Counted from the stretch's first letter, positions 54,420-63,528 are shown. The stretch: DNA of 64,000 nt from Lachnospiraceae bacterium (GCA_029008875.1 JAQXJP010000009.1:62001-126000); one strand, 5' to 3'. Made by a program: numbers and translations. Notes: generated from the sequence alone by a model not told the origin.

Positions 54420-54956
54420 TCATGAATTCTCTTTCACATACTGCAAGAATTCCGGTGTCTTTGACCAGTATTTTACACCCCAGTTTTCAAAATTCCATTC
54501 TTCCATGTAATCGTTGCACTCGAAATCCACATAATATATTTCTTCGTTATGTACAACGAAATTCGTTGGAAAATAATCAATATTTGTATTGGCAGCATAT
54601 AACAGCGCACACATTCTATGCAATTGCTCGATATAGTCAGTTTTCATCTTGTCTTCTAAAATCAACTGATAAATCGTGTCGCCGTCAATAAACTCCTTCA
54701 AAATGCGTTCATTTTTCACATCTGCTTCAAGCATGGCAGGCATCTTTATTCCGATTTCTTTCAATTTATTGTAATCCCTGATTTCTGCCTCAAGCTTATT
54801 TCCGAACTGATAATAATTACAAGGTTCATGATGTATCTGCTTCAAAACATACCTATTATTTTCAGACTCTGCCAAATAAGAATATCCACCTTTACCCTTT
54901 CCCAGCAGTTTAATTATTGTATAGCTTTTCCCGTTTACGCTCATTTCTTTATCCAT
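54420..54956 (-). CDS. Small protein-kinase-like protein
   Basis: 178 residues. A glycine-rich loop LLGKGKGGYSYLA (about 17–29), an ATP-binding Lys in YVLKQI, a helix Glu in AEIRDYNKL, a catalytic-loop-like NIDYFPTNFVV, and a metal-binding YYVDFECN (DFG position) follow in kinase order. The length is that of a minimal Rio/APH-like fold lacking much of the C-lobe. Substrate unknown. It is followed downstream by the GxGD protein gene, 60 bases away, on the same strand. Confidence 0.7.
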   Translation of the reverse strand: MDKEMSVNGKSYTIIKLLGKGKGGYSYLAESENNRYVLKQIHHEPCNYYQFGNKLEAEIRDYNKLKEIGIKMPAMLEADVKNERILKEFIDGDTIYQLILEDKMKTDYIEQLHRMCALLYAANTNIDYFPTNFVVHNEEIYYVDFECNDYMEEWNFENWGVKYWSKTPEFLQYVKENS

Positions 54957-55164
54957 ATGCTTTCTCCTTTGCTCTACACAACATTTATTACTATTTTTTA
55001 ATATTATGGTTCAATATTACAATATAATTATTGTTTTCGCAAAGGTTAAACGTGTAACCCACCACAAAATTTTCATTCGCTTTTTGTGATATTTCCACAT
55101 ATTTCAGATTACAACACAAGTTGCTTCATCAGCCCATTTTCCCATATGTGGTTTAACAAATAAT

Positions 55165-55365
55165 TTAACTATTCACAACTGATGAAAATTCAAATCCCTG
55201 ATACATTTTTGCAAACAATGGCATCAGCAAAGAAAATATTAAACCTGTAATAATGAGCCCTGTCGCAACACATTTCCAAGCCAAATTTTTATTCTCTATT
55301 TTAGGACTTTGTTGGCTTTTTTTCTCCTTTTCACCAGCGGCCGTGTCAAATTTTACTACCCCACA
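55165..55365 (-). pseudogene. Fragment of a zinc-ribbon/TM protein
   Basis: An open stretch reading CNCGVVKFDTAAGEKEKK, then a TM helix (CVATGLIITGLIFSLLMPLF) and a stop. It resembles small proteins with an N-terminal CxxC ribbon and one or two TM helices. The 5' end is missing: a stop closes the frame where the TfoX-like gene ends. Confidence 0.45.
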
Positions 55366-55366
55366 A

Positions 55367-55705
55367 TTACAGAGTATTCAAAGATTTCTTTTTATTATTT
55401 GATTTATGAACCGGCAATTCGTCATACATTGCATTAAAAAGTCCAGCCATGTATTCTTTACTGTCAACGTCTTCTACTAACAACATCTCTTTTGCCCCTT
55501 CATACGGTAATTCATAAGTCGCAGTTGCCATATAAGAAACTGCAGATTTTGTGGGTTTCACAAGTAACCTGTCATCATATATACCTCCGACAATCCTGTC
55601 ACGATAATATATGATATATTCTCCCATCATTGCACGATAACTAATTTCTTCTAAATCAGATAACTGCTCTAATATAAATTGTAAATATTCTTTGCTAGAA
55701 GCCAT
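55367..55705 (-). CDS. TfoX/Sxy N-terminal-domain protein
   Basis: 112 residues of a TfoX_N-type protein: the opening KEYLQFILEQLSDLEEISYR, the MMGEYIIYYRDRIVGGIYDD motif and KPTKSAVSYM are characteristic. The E. coli relative activates competence genes, but stand-alone short forms in Firmicutes have no proven role. The start has AAAGGACAAAGAC upstream. It appears intact. Confidence 0.85.
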   Translation of the reverse strand: MASSKEYLQFILEQLSDLEEISYRAMMGEYIIYYRDRIVGGIYDDRLLVKPTKSAVSYMATATYELPYEGAKEMLLVEDVDSKEYMAGLFNAMYDELPVHKSNNKKKSLNTL

Positions 55706-55738
55706 GTCTTTGTCCTTTCAAATACCTGTATTTTCCCA

Positions 55739-56121
55739 TTATACTGTAATCTCAATTTGATTATCCTCAACCGCAACAATACAGCTTTCGTAATATCCAT
55801 CACCCGTAGTCCTTGGTCCACTAATAATCTCATAACCATCCGCTTTTAATTCTGCTGTCAATGCATCTACTTTTTCTATACTTCCCACACTAAAAGCTAT
55901 ATGTGAATATCCAGTACGAACTATTTTTTTGGTAAATCAGCCATTTCCGGTATATTCATAATTTCAATACGTGCATCATCCTCAAATGTAAGAAAATAAG
56001 AACAAAAGCCTGTTTTCTGATTGTGATATCCATCATTTGATTTTGCTCCCAGATATTTCATAAAAAATTTTTTTGTATTTTCCAAATCATTTACATAAAG
56101 TGCAGCATGTTCAATTCTCAT
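55739..56121 (-). pseudogene. VOC (glyoxalase-like) protein with a one-base frameshift
   Basis: The first frame (56121–55921) reads RIEHAALYVNDLENTKKFF… to DLPKK and a stop. The rest ([20 protein letters not shown] … QIEITV to the TAA at 55739) follows in another frame. The switch is at a run of seven A; one more A would give a full ~127-residue protein. It may be a slippage site, a sequencing error or a true mutation. Confidence 0.85.
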
Positions 56122-56179
56122 GATTATTACCCCACTTCTGTATTGATAAGCCGATTAATAAGCTGTCTTTTCTCTTCTA

Positions 56180-56566
56180 CTATTTTACAGCTTTGTTCCA
56201 TTCCACTCCCGATTCATCTGTCCATGTTTCAGCTGAATAGCCGAAGTCAGCCGATCTCTGACAAGCAATATTTATAATCCAGGCTTTTTCTTCATCTGTG
56301 ATCTCGGCATTACGACCGCGTCCGGGAGCATCGAAGAGAGCATTTTCAATACCGCCATTTTTAAATTTGTTGAGGCAAAGCATAACGCTCTTTCTGTTCA
56401 TACCAACCTTATCGGCTATTTCATCAATTGATATGCCGTCGGCTCTTAACAGAATTATTCTGGCACGATTTACTGTTTGTGCCTGGATGGTGCGAGCCCT
56501 TGTCTGTAATTCGAGATATTCGCGGTCAGTAGTTGTAAGTTCAATGGATGATGCATTTCTTCCCAT
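56180..56566 (-). pseudogene. IS630-family transposase remnant
   Basis: 128 residues: the double helix-turn-helix N-terminus (RARIILLRADGISIDEIADK, NRKSVMLCLNKFKNGGIENAL) and DAPGRGRNAEITDEEK, after which the DDE catalytic domain is lost (ETWTDESGVEWNKAVK and stop). It occupies about 56130–56645 between a broken VOC gene and a broken methyltransferase. Confidence 0.85.
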
Positions 56567-56625
56567 GATATAGACCTCCAGTTCGTTCTGGAATAATTAT
56601 ATCATGTCGCGAAAAAATAGTTCAT

Positions 56626-56739
56626 TTATTTAAAAGATGTTATACTAGTAGTAGTTATAAATTCAATCTTTCCTGCATTATTTGTAGTCAAACGATTTTC
56701 TTCTTTGTAATTTTCATAACTCTCAACAACATAATTCAT
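56626..56739 (-). pseudogene. SAM-dependent methyltransferase, N-terminal fragment
   Basis: The ATG at 56739 after GGAGG begins 37 codons: NYVVESYENYKEENRLTTNN, then AGKIEFITTT, followed by unrelated residues and a stop. This is the usual first ~30 residues of a class I methyltransferase family in clostridia. The gene is cut at the edge of the IS630 remnant. A T-box-like leader lies upstream. Confidence 0.7.
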
Positions 56740-56782
56740 AATAAATGCCTCCATTTCTGTGTTTTATCTCAATTCTATGTAT

Positions 56783-56890
56783 AAAAAAGCTACCCTCCTT
56801 AAAAATATTTTAAGGACGATAGCTAATAGCTTAGTGTTACCACCTTAATTCATCTATATTTCACAATATAGACCTTATCAAGTAAGAAAA
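56783..56890 (-). promoter_or_regulatory. T-box-like leader (antiterminator and terminator)
   Basis: On the minus strand the T-box sequence AAGGTGGTAACAC (56835–56847) is followed by CGTCCTTAAAA / TTTTAAGGAGGG, a terminator stem extended by AGCTA/TAGCT and a T6 run. A stem TCTATATT…AATATAGA precedes it, in stem III position. This is the 3' half of a T-box riboswitch. Stem I with the specifier codon should lie toward the chemoreceptor gene end and appears shortened, so the amino acid cannot be read. Confidence 0.6.
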
Positions 56891-56919
56891 TCTCTTTCGA
56901 TACTCTGACTACTTTGTAA

Positions 56920-58626
56920 CTACATCTTAAAATTCTTCATATTCTGCTCAAAAATATCTGCTGTTACTCTAAGATTAACTGCGGACTCCTCCACTTTTTT
57001 AAATCTATCAGAAACATCATTGATTACTTTGCTGGTTTCCTGTGTATTTACCACATTACTATCAGCAATATCTGACAGGTCCGCTATCATTCCCATCATT
57101 TCTTTTCTTGCAGTTTCCAGATCCTGCGTTCTTTTCTCAATGTTTCTAATCTTTTCAATAGATTCATTTATTTCTTCCATTACCTCACTTACAGATTCCT
57201 CAGTACTTTTTATATATTCATTCTGCTTTCCAATCACAGATTTCATCTGTTCCATTGAATCTACCACATGTTCTGCGTCAACAATAAGTGTATTCACAAT
57301 CTTATCAATTCTGCTACTGGCTTCATTTGACTGTACTGCAAGCTTTTGAATCTCATCTGCTACTACAGCAAATCCTTTTCCGGCCTCTCCAGCTCTTGCA
57401 GCCTCAATACTTGCATTAAGAGAAAGTAAATTAGTCTCATCTGCAATTCCAGAAATAAATTCAGCAGCTTCACGAATAGTCTTTGCTGACTCATTAGTCT
57501 GCTCCGTCAACTCTGCAATAATATTAACAGAACTTCCAACCTCCTCACTAATTTTCTTAAGTTCATCAATTGCAAAAGTAGTCTTATCACTTACTATAAG
57601 CATCTTATCTGCATTTTTGTTTAATAAATCCGCTTCACTTCCAGTCTCTATTATTAGATTACCCATATGAGTAATATTGTCTGAGGCACTCTTTGTATCC
57701 TTAGCCTGTGAAATTGCGCTTGTCGTAATCGTATCTACAGATTGCATAACATAATCCATATTCTCAAAAGTCTGATGTGATGTCTGTTCCAAAGAATCAG
57801 ATGAACTTATTAACAAATTCGTACTCTCACTAATTCCACCTATTACGCTTCTCAAGTCTGTCTTCAGTGTATCTATTGCTCTAGACAAATCTCCAATTTC
57901 ATCTTTTCTCTGAAGATTTTTTTTATCAATTTGAACATTCAAATTTCCCATTGCAAGATACTCTAAACTCGTAATTTCGTATTTTAATACTCTTGATATT
58001 GTGTTTGAAATTAATCCCGCTCCAACTATACCAATAATGGCTATTACTAATACAATAACTGTCATATAGAAAACAATACTCAAAACACTATATAGTGTTT
58101 CATTTTTATTTATTCCGGCAAAAACCATTCCAACTGGTTCATTACTGTCATCCCCTTGAAAAACTGGTACATAGTAGCCAAAATACATTACTCCGTCAAC
58201 AGATACATTCTTGCTGAAGTACTCCTTACCATTTTGCAAAACCATCTCCTCAATTTTGCTTCCCGCAGGACTTCCCAAAATTCTTTCTCCGCTTTGATCC
58301 TTTATCGAAGTCATTATTCTTTTATTACCATAAAAAAAAGTGACATCCATTCCAGACTTTTCTTTTATTGTATCAAGCAATTTTTCAGAATTTGAAATGT
58401 TGTATCCACCCTTCCATACATCTCCATTTTCTGCTACAAGATAAGTGCCTGAATTCTGGTCATATGCCGCCAATGTAGCTGCTGCTGTACCTCTAAGAGA
58501 ATTCTCAACTTGATTAATAATTGAATTACGCAAAAAAGTGAGGGACATGAATACAATAATTATTCCCAAAACACTAATTGGCAATATTGAACATAATAAT
58601 AATTTCTTTCTAATTGTTAATCTCAT
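56920..58626 (-). CDS. Methyl-accepting chemotaxis protein with extracellular Cache domain
   Basis: 568 residues from the ATG at 58626, which has AAGGAGG before it; an in-frame GTG at 58647 overlaps that site. TM1 is at about 10–30 and a single Cache-type sensor at about 35–185 ([18 protein letters not shown], then [18 protein letters not shown]). TM2 is at about 190–212, then HAMP and a coiled-coil signalling domain with the conserved tip [20 protein letters not shown]. It starts 17 bases after the stop of a BMP-type lipoprotein gene, so the two form an operon. No che genes are in the window. Confidence 0.92.
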   Translation of the reverse strand: MRLTIRKKLLLCSILPISVLGIIIVFMSLTFLRNSIINQVENSLRGTAAATLAAYDQNSGTYLVAENGDVWKGGYNISNSEKLLDTIKEKSGMDVTFFYGNKRIMTSIKDQSGERILGSPAGSKIEEMVLQNGKEYFSKNVSVDGVMYFGYYVPVFQGDDSNEPVGMVFAGINKNETLYSVLSIVFYMTVIVLVIAIIGIVGAGLISNTISRVLKYEITSLEYLAMGNLNVQIDKKNLQRKDEIGDLSRAIDTLKTDLRSVIGGISESTNLLISSSDSLEQTSHQTFENMDYVMQSVDTITTSAISQAKDTKSASDNITHMGNLIIETGSEADLLNKNADKMLIVSDKTTFAIDELKKISEEVGSSVNIIAELTEQTNESAKTIREAAEFISGIADETNLLSLNASIEAARAGEAGKGFAVVADEIQKLAVQSNEASSRIDKIVNTLIVDAEHVVDSMEQMKSVIGKQNEYIKSTEESVSEVMEEINESIEKIRNIEKRTQDLETARKEMMGMIADLSDIADSNVVNTQETSKVINDVSDRFKKVEESAVNLRVTADIFEQNMKNFKM

Positions 58627-58643
58627 TCTGTCTTCCTCCTTTG

Positions 58644-59831
58644 TCACTCAACAACAACTACATTTTGATAATACCAATTTATTCCACCTGTAATTGTTGC
58701 ATCGTCAAGAGTTTGTCCTTCTTTGCCAATTATTTCTCCTGTATTTGTTTTTAATTCTCCATCAAAAACATTATAGGTTCCGCTCAGAATCAACTCTGTT
58801 GCCTCTGATACTTTATCCTGCGTTCCATCCTTGCAAAATGAAGCTAATTCCGTGAGTTCCACGAGACCTTCATTCATGCCTCCATAATAATTTTTGCCAT
58901 TCCAAGTTCCACTAATAATAGAATCAACTGCTGATGTATAATATGCACTCCAATTCCAAAGTACACTACATAAACATGCTTTCGGAACTTCTTTTTTCAT
59001 ATCAGAATTGTAACCAATTCCATAAACCCCATATTCCTGAGCCAATGTCATTGGGAAAGGTGTATCACAATGCTGTGCCATAACATCGCATCCCATATCT
59101 AGCAATTTCTTTGCTCCAGCCTCTTCCTTTTGAGGATCATACCAGCTGTTTGTTACTACCACATAAATCTTTGCATCGGGATTTACAGCTTCCACACCAA
59201 TTGCAAAAGCATCAATTCCTCCTGTAACCTCTGAATTGGAGCTATCCTGGGCTGCCACATAGCCTATTTTATTTGTCGTAGTGTTCATACCTGCAACTAT
59301 TCCACTTAAATATCTGGCTTGATATATTCGGCCGAAATAATTGTTAAAATTCTTTCCATTGGACATATAGCCAGTTCCATGAGAAAAATAAATATCCGGA
59401 TACTTCTCAGCCATCTCTGCAGTCGTTTCCATGTAGCCCCAACTCGTTGAAAAAATAACATTACAACCATCTGCCACAAACTCTTCTATCGCCTTTTGCG
59501 TAGCATCTTTATCCAAATCATCAACTATCTTCCGCTCAATTTGAGCATCTGAAAGTCCCAGATTACTTTGCATTCCCTGAATTCCTAAATCATGTGTATA
59601 CGAATATCCACTTCCTTCCCCTGGGTCAGAAATGTATAATACGCCTACTTTTATTTTTTCAACTGGAATTGCTTTTGATGGATCTCCTTGTGAAACTTCC
59701 CCACCTTCCTGAACAGATTTATATCCTTCATTTGTAACATAATCATCTGGCTCTGACAAACCGGTTCCACATCCAAATAAATTGCTACATAATAACATAC
59801 CTGCTACTATCATTAGTATTTTTTTCTTCAT
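58644..59831 (-). CDS. BMP-family solute-binding lipoprotein
   Basis: 395 residues with a lipoprotein signal (lipobox NLFGCG, Cys about 21). The mature part is a periplasmic-binding fold of the BMP/PnrA (Med) family: KVGVLYISDPGEGSGYSYTH, VIFSTSWGYMETTAEMAEKYPDI, FGRIYQARYLSGIVAG, and VVVTNSWYDPQKEEAGAKKL. Known relatives bind purine nucleosides. There is no ABC permease or ATPase nearby; instead a chemoreceptor gene follows directly. It may deliver ligand information rather than ligand. Confidence 0.9.
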   Translation of the reverse strand: MKKKILMIVAGMLLCSNLFGCGTGLSEPDDYVTNEGYKSVQEGGEVSQGDPSKAIPVEKIKVGVLYISDPGEGSGYSYTHDLGIQGMQSNLGLSDAQIERKIVDDLDKDATQKAIEEFVADGCNVIFSTSWGYMETTAEMAEKYPDIYFSHGTGYMSNGKNFNNYFGRIYQARYLSGIVAGMNTTTNKIGYVAAQDSSNSEVTGGIDAFAIGVEAVNPDAKIYVVVTNSWYDPQKEEAGAKKLLDMGCDVMAQHCDTPFPMTLAQEYGVYGIGYNSDMKKEVPKACLCSVLWNWSAYYTSAVDSIISGTWNGKNYYGGMNEGLVELTELASFCKDGTQDKVSEATELILSGTYNVFDGELKTNTGEIIGKEGQTLDDATITGGINWYYQNVVVVE

Positions 59832-59953
59832 GGACTGTCTCCTTTGTAGTATGATATTCTATTTCGTTGTACTGTTGGCTTTTTACCAGTCTAATATTAT
59901 TATATTTGCTTTTTCGCTCGCAGGCAAGAACCAAGTACTATTTTTAGAAAAAT

Positions 59954-60003
59954 AAAAGAAACCAGCGAATCAGTTTTTATGTTGATTCTCTGGTTTCTTT
60001 TTT
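59954..60003. terminator. Bidirectional terminator
   Basis: AAAGAAACCAGcGAATCA pairs with TGATTCtCTGGTTTCTTT around a short loop, with T-runs on both strands. It lies upstream of the BMP gene and after the toxin gene on the minus strand. The 324-base gap 59832–60155 holds nothing else supported. Confidence 0.85.
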
Positions 60004-60155
60004 ATGTAAGCCACTAGGTATTATTCAAACTCGATTTTGGCAACTATATATTATGTCTATCAAATTATATATTGCTATATTTTGTATTATTATTCTTAAT
60101 ATTCTATGCATTCTTTATCGTTTTGGCACTTTTTGCAAGCATTTTGCAAGCATTA

Positions 60156-60544
60156 TTACTTCGAATCACTCCTCAGATATTTCTCTATGTACTCCCGGCA
60201 CCCATCCTCTAAAATATGAAATGCACAGCTATTGTCGGTTAAAATCTGCTTACGGTTTGTTGTAACCATCTCATATATTTTATTAGCCTTCTTATGAATT
60301 CGCTCTGCATTGTTCATACAAAACTGATATTCTTTATTTAACAATAGTCTATATTTCTCATCCTCAACATCTTTGATCACCAATTTTTCAATACATTCAT
60401 CCCATTTACTTGCATAACAGCACCAAATGCAAACTTATTACGGTCTGTATACCGGATATTCGGTACTTTCGTAACTCCTCTTTTTTCCTTTTCGTATCTT
60501 TGGAGAAATTTATTATACTCCTCGTTTATGCGGTAAAAATCCAT
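60156..60544 (-). pseudogene. Type III toxin (ToxN/AbiQ-like) with internal deletion
   Basis: The ATG at 60544 after GGAGG opens DFYRINEEYNKFLQRYEKEK, then VPNIRYTDRNKFAFGAVMQV, matching the N-terminus of ToxN/AbiQ/CptN endoribonucleases. After ~50 residues the frame ends. From about 60410 the C-terminal part continues in another frame (ASKWDECIEKLV, YRLLLNKEYQFCMNNAERIH), typical of the toxin's last helices. About 40 central residues are missing. The toxin should be inactive. Confidence 0.8.
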
Positions 60545-60569
60545 TTATATCCTCCATAGTATAACAAAA

Positions 60570-60596
60570 CAGGGAGATAAGATGCTTATCTCCCTG
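60570..60596 (-). terminator. Attenuating terminator between antitoxin repeats and toxin
   Basis: CAGGGAGATAAG and CTTATCTCCCTG form a 12-bp stem with a 3-base loop, followed on the minus strand by TTTTGTT. Type III loci carry such a leaky terminator between antitoxin RNA and toxin gene. Confidence 0.85.
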
Positions 60597-60605
60597 AAAA
60601 TTAAC

Positions 60606-60713
60606 GATTCGCATTTTAAGCTACGAAGCACTTAAATTAAAGGTTCACATTCAAAGTAGTGAAGCACTTAAATTAAAGGTTTGCACTCAAAGTAGCAACG
60701 CACTTAAATCGAG
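60606..60713 (-). ncRNA. ToxI-like antitoxin RNA: three 36-nt tandem repeats
   Basis: Read on the minus strand the unit is AACCTTTAATTTAAGTGCTT followed by CACTACTTTGAATGTG. The core GCACTTAAAT (plus strand) recurs at 60628, 60664 and 60700, exactly 36 bases apart. A small GAGCAAA/TTTGCTC hairpin is at the 5' end (60711–60728). ToxI RNAs consist of such 34–45-nt pseudoknot-forming repeats upstream of the toxin. The array looks intact. Confidence 0.8.
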
Positions 60714-60734
60714 CAAATTTCTTTGCTCACTTAT

Positions 60735-60763
60735 ATTATATGCAGTTCTGTCGCAAAAATCAA
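60735..60763 (-). promoter_or_regulatory. Promoter of the antitoxin RNA
   Basis: On the minus strand TTGATT (60758–60763) and TATAAT (60735–60740) are spaced by 17 bases. The expected start is at about 60728, right at the hairpin before the repeats. Confidence 0.8.
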
Positions 60764-60803
60764 TAAAAATTTTAAATATGCGAATATGCGTTACTTTTTC
60801 TTC

Positions 60804-61119
60804 CTATTCAAGAGCTTTAGTAATTCTATAATATCTGCTCTCCAAAGCCTCTCTTCCTCCTTCCATTACATCACATATAGCATCTCTTATCTCAAAATCT
60901 TGTAAAGCACCTGAATGAGATGCATTTATTTCTCCACCTGCAAATTCCATATGAATCACTTGTTCTGAATTTGTATTCACAACAATATTGGGATTATGTG
61001 TTACCACAACAATTTGCTGACTTTGTTTCTTTTCATTAATTCCTTTTACAATAAAATCAGTAATATTTTTTGTGTCCAAGTCATCCTCAGGCTGATCAAT
61101 AATAATAATAGGTTCTTTT
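60804..61119 (-). pseudogene. AAA/SMC-like ATPase, C-terminal fragment
   Basis: The frame is open from about 61119 with PIIIIDQPEDDLDTKNITDF (Walker B and D-loop), IVVVTHNPNIVVNTNSEQVI (switch His) and a helical tail to the stop. This is the end of a RecF/SMC-type ATPase as in TrlF- or RloC-like defence proteins. The head with Walker A is gone. It lies 40 bases upstream of the ToxI promoter. Confidence 0.75.
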
Positions 61120-61177
61120 TATGTGTGAAAAGGCGTTAATACTATTTGTAAAACTAAATTATTCTTTCAGTTTCCTA

Positions 61178-61543
61178 TCATTGAATATACTTAGAAGCGA
61201 AACCATAAACAACATCAGGGTCAAAAGGTTTATAAATAATATCTACCGCACCAAGAGCAAAAGCTTGCTTTTCAAGCTCATTATCCGGTTCACCGGTAAC
61301 CATAATGACTGGTATATTATAATTGTCCGTTTGCATAAACGAAAGAACATCGAGTCCACTTTTCCCCGGCATATAAAAATCCAAAAAAACGAGAGCAATC
61401 CTATCTGTATATTTTTTGATGGTATCAATTGCCTCTTCCCCATCCGCCGCCTCTAAAACAGTATACTCTTTGCGGAAATAAAAGCTTAAAATATCGCGGT
61501 TAACTTCCATATCATCTACAATTAAAACTGCCGGTCTATCCAT
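61178..61543 (-). CDS. Single-domain response regulator (CheY-like)
   Basis: 121 residues of a bare receiver: acidic pair in VLIVDDMEVNRD (about 10–11), phosphoacceptor Asp in VFLDFYMPGKSG (about 55), Thr in PVIMVTGEPD, and Lys in IYKPFDPDVV. There is no output domain and no kinase nearby. It might serve the chemoreceptor pathway or a hybrid kinase elsewhere. The start has only weak ribosome-binding sequence (GGGGAATAAGGAAA). Confidence 0.85.
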   Translation of the reverse strand: MDRPAVLIVDDMEVNRDILSFYFRKEYTVLEAADGEEAIDTIKKYTDRIALVFLDFYMPGKSGLDVLSFMQTDNYNIPVIMVTGEPDNELEKQAFALGAVDIIYKPFDPDVVYGFASKYIQ

Positions 61544-61631
61544 TTTCCTTATTCCCCATAATTATAAATCATGTTACTAAAACCTTCATTCGCAAAATAC
61601 TATTGCAAACATAATTATTACTCCATAATAG

Positions 61632-61674
61632 AATTACCATTCTTTTGAATGCAGGCATTCTAAGAATGGTAATT
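61632..61674. terminator. Hairpin after rubrerythrin
   Basis: AATTACCATTCTT and AAGAATGGTAATT form a perfect 13-bp stem with a 17-base loop, 25 bases beyond the rubrerythrin stop. There is no strong T-run. Confidence 0.6.
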
Positions 61675-61698
61675 GGTCTAATCTGATTCAATAACGAA

Positions 61699-62238
61699 TT
61701 AATAGTTCTCTTGTCTTACTTCAAAGAACGCCTGTGGATGATTACAAACCGGGCAAACCTCCGGAGCTTCCAGTCCAACTACAACATGACCACAGTTTCT
61801 GCACTCCCACATCGTAACTCCACTCTTTTTAAACACTTCCATTGCTTCCACATTGTGAAGGAGAGCACGATATCTTTCCTCATGCATTTTCTCAATCGCT
61901 GCAACACCTCTAAACTGTGCTGCCAATTCCGGAAATCCTTCTTCATCTGCTTCTTTAGCCATTCTGTCATACATATCTGTCCACTCAGCATTCTCGCCTT
62001 GTGCAGCATGCAAAAGATTCTCAGGCGTATCACCCAACTCTCCGAGTGCTTTAAACCAAAGCTTGGCATGCTCCTTCTCATTCTCTGCTGTCTTTAAGAA
62101 CAATGCAGCGATCTGCTCATACCCTGCTTTTTTTGCAACCGAAGCAAAATATGTGTACTTATTTCTTGCCTGTGATTCACCTGCAAATGCTTCCCATAAA
62201 TTCTTTTCTGTCTTTGTTCCTGCATACTTGTTAGCCAT
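61699..62238 (-). CDS. rbr: Rubrerythrin
   Basis: 179 residues from the ATG at 62238, preceded by GGAGG; a longer in-frame extension has no ribosome-binding site. The N-terminal four-helix diiron domain shows the paired Glu motifs ([34 protein letters not shown]), and the C-terminal rubredoxin domain has CRNCGHV and [11 protein letters not shown]. It reduces hydrogen peroxide in anaerobes. It stands as a single gene and appears intact. Confidence 0.95.
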   Translation of the reverse strand: MANKYAGTKTEKNLWEAFAGESQARNKYTYFASVAKKAGYEQIAALFLKTAENEKEHAKLWFKALGELGDTPENLLHAAQGENAEWTDMYDRMAKEADEEGFPELAAQFRGVAAIEKMHEERYRALLHNVEAMEVFKKSGVTMWECRNCGHVVVGLEAPEVCPVCNHPQAFFEVRQENY

Positions 62239-62382
62239 AAAAAACCTCCTGCTTTCTACTTTCTTATTTTTAAACTGTTCAGAGCTAAGACGATTCAACT
62301 TCTTAACCAGCTTGTATTCAAACAGGCTTTAGTGTGAATCCTATTTTGGTATCTGAATCGTTTACTTTCTATATACTATGTT

Positions 62383-63186
62383 TTACCAAGTGCGACTTGC
62401 CATCTGTCTAAACTGTGCAACGGTAGGTGTATGTGAATTAAGACCACCATCACAGGTAAGTACCTGTCCATTCATATACTCTGCCTCATCGCTTGCAAGG
62501 TAAACACAAAGATGACCGATATCCTCCGGATTACCATAGCGCTTGCCAAGAATGTTAGAAAGGAAAATATCCTTTAATGCATCCGGAATACGAGCCTCAT
62601 TCTGTGGTGTGACAATCAGTCCCGGCCGAACACAATTACAACGGATTCCACTTGGACCATACATACAAGCCACATATTCCGTCAGCTTATCAACTCCCGC
62701 TTTGGCACAGGCATAAGCAATTGTTCCCAGATCTCCAGCAACACTCGCCATAGAACCAATATTGATAATATTGCCACCTTTCTCATTCTTCATGAGGATT
62801 GGCAAAGCCTCCTTAATCATGTTGAAGGTTCCACCTAAATCGGTTGCTACCACGGCGTTAAACTCTTCTAAGCTAAGCTCGTCCACACGACCATCCTTCA
62901 TACCCATTCCTGCAGCATTATTAATTAACACATCGATGCGGCCAAACTTCTCTGCAACATCAGTAATCAAGCTGTGCATAGAATCTGTATTCGTCAAATC
63001 AAATGCGTGGAACCATGCTTTGCCGCCCTCTGCTGTGATTTCATCGACCACCTTCTGTCCACGCTCTACATTACGACCCGTAATGACAACTGTAGCTGCT
63101 TCCTTAGCACAAAGCTTCGCAATCCCAATTCCAATTCCACTTGTTGAGCCTGTTACAATGATAACCTTATCCTTTAAACGTTCCAT
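62383..63186 (-). CDS. Short-chain dehydrogenase/reductase
   Basis: 267 residues from the ATG at 63186 with AGGAGG upstream. It has the classical SDR features: cofactor motif VTGSTSGIGIGIAKL (about 10), NNAAG, the catalytic Ser in INIGSMASVAG, and YACAK. The C-terminus has CDGGLNSH. An Arg after the second beta strand (TGRNVERG) suggests NADP. It is similar to 3-oxoacyl-ACP reductases and to sugar or steroid dehydrogenases. The substrate is unknown and neighbours do not help. Confidence 0.88.
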   Translation of the reverse strand: MERLKDKVIIVTGSTSGIGIGIAKLCAKEAATVVITGRNVERGQKVVDEITAEGGKAWFHAFDLTNTDSMHSLITDVAEKFGRIDVLINNAAGMGMKDGRVDELSLEEFNAVVATDLGGTFNMIKEALPILMKNEKGGNIINIGSMASVAGDLGTIAYACAKAGVDKLTEYVACMYGPSGIRCNCVRPGLIVTPQNEARIPDALKDIFLSNILGKRYGNPEDIGHLCVYLASDEAEYMNGQVLTCDGGLNSHTPTVAQFRQMASRTW

Positions 63187-63404
63187 TATAAACCTCCTGA
63201 AATTATACTTACAAATCACCAAACAGTTACATAAAATAGGTTGTCCATCGCATTTTTAAGTATACAAATTATATTATAAAAATGAGACATCCCACTCTGA
63301 ATATTATAGCATTTCTCACAAAAAAATAAAGACAAATTACAAATTACACAACACTATTCACAACAAAGGTAACTTTTCAGAGACATTATTTTTAAAATCT
63401 TATT

Positions 63405-63475
63405 GCTATGAATGCTGCGGTTGAAGCTTCAAGAAGTGATGATGCAGGCAGAGGTTTTGCAGTGATTGCTGTATT
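63405..63475 (+). pseudogene. Chemoreceptor signalling-tip fragment
   Basis: About 23 codons reading AMNAAVEASRSDDAGRGFAV, the conserved hairpin tip of methyl-accepting chemotaxis proteins, with nothing of the rest. It is followed at once by a terminator hairpin. A deletion scar. Confidence 0.7.
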
Positions 63476-63522
63476 AAAAATCCCATAAGATATTATCCTT
63501 ATAATATCTTATGGGATTTTTG
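63476..63522. terminator. Perfect terminator hairpin
   Basis: AAAAATCCCATAAGATATTAT and its exact complement form a 21-bp stem around CCTT, with T5 on both sides. Confidence 0.9.
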
Positions 63523-63528
63523 CTACTA

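Noticed and set aside
60053-60265. 70-codon plus-strand ORF opposite the toxin gene
   Set aside because: It overlaps the recognised toxin C-terminus on the other strand and has no RBS.
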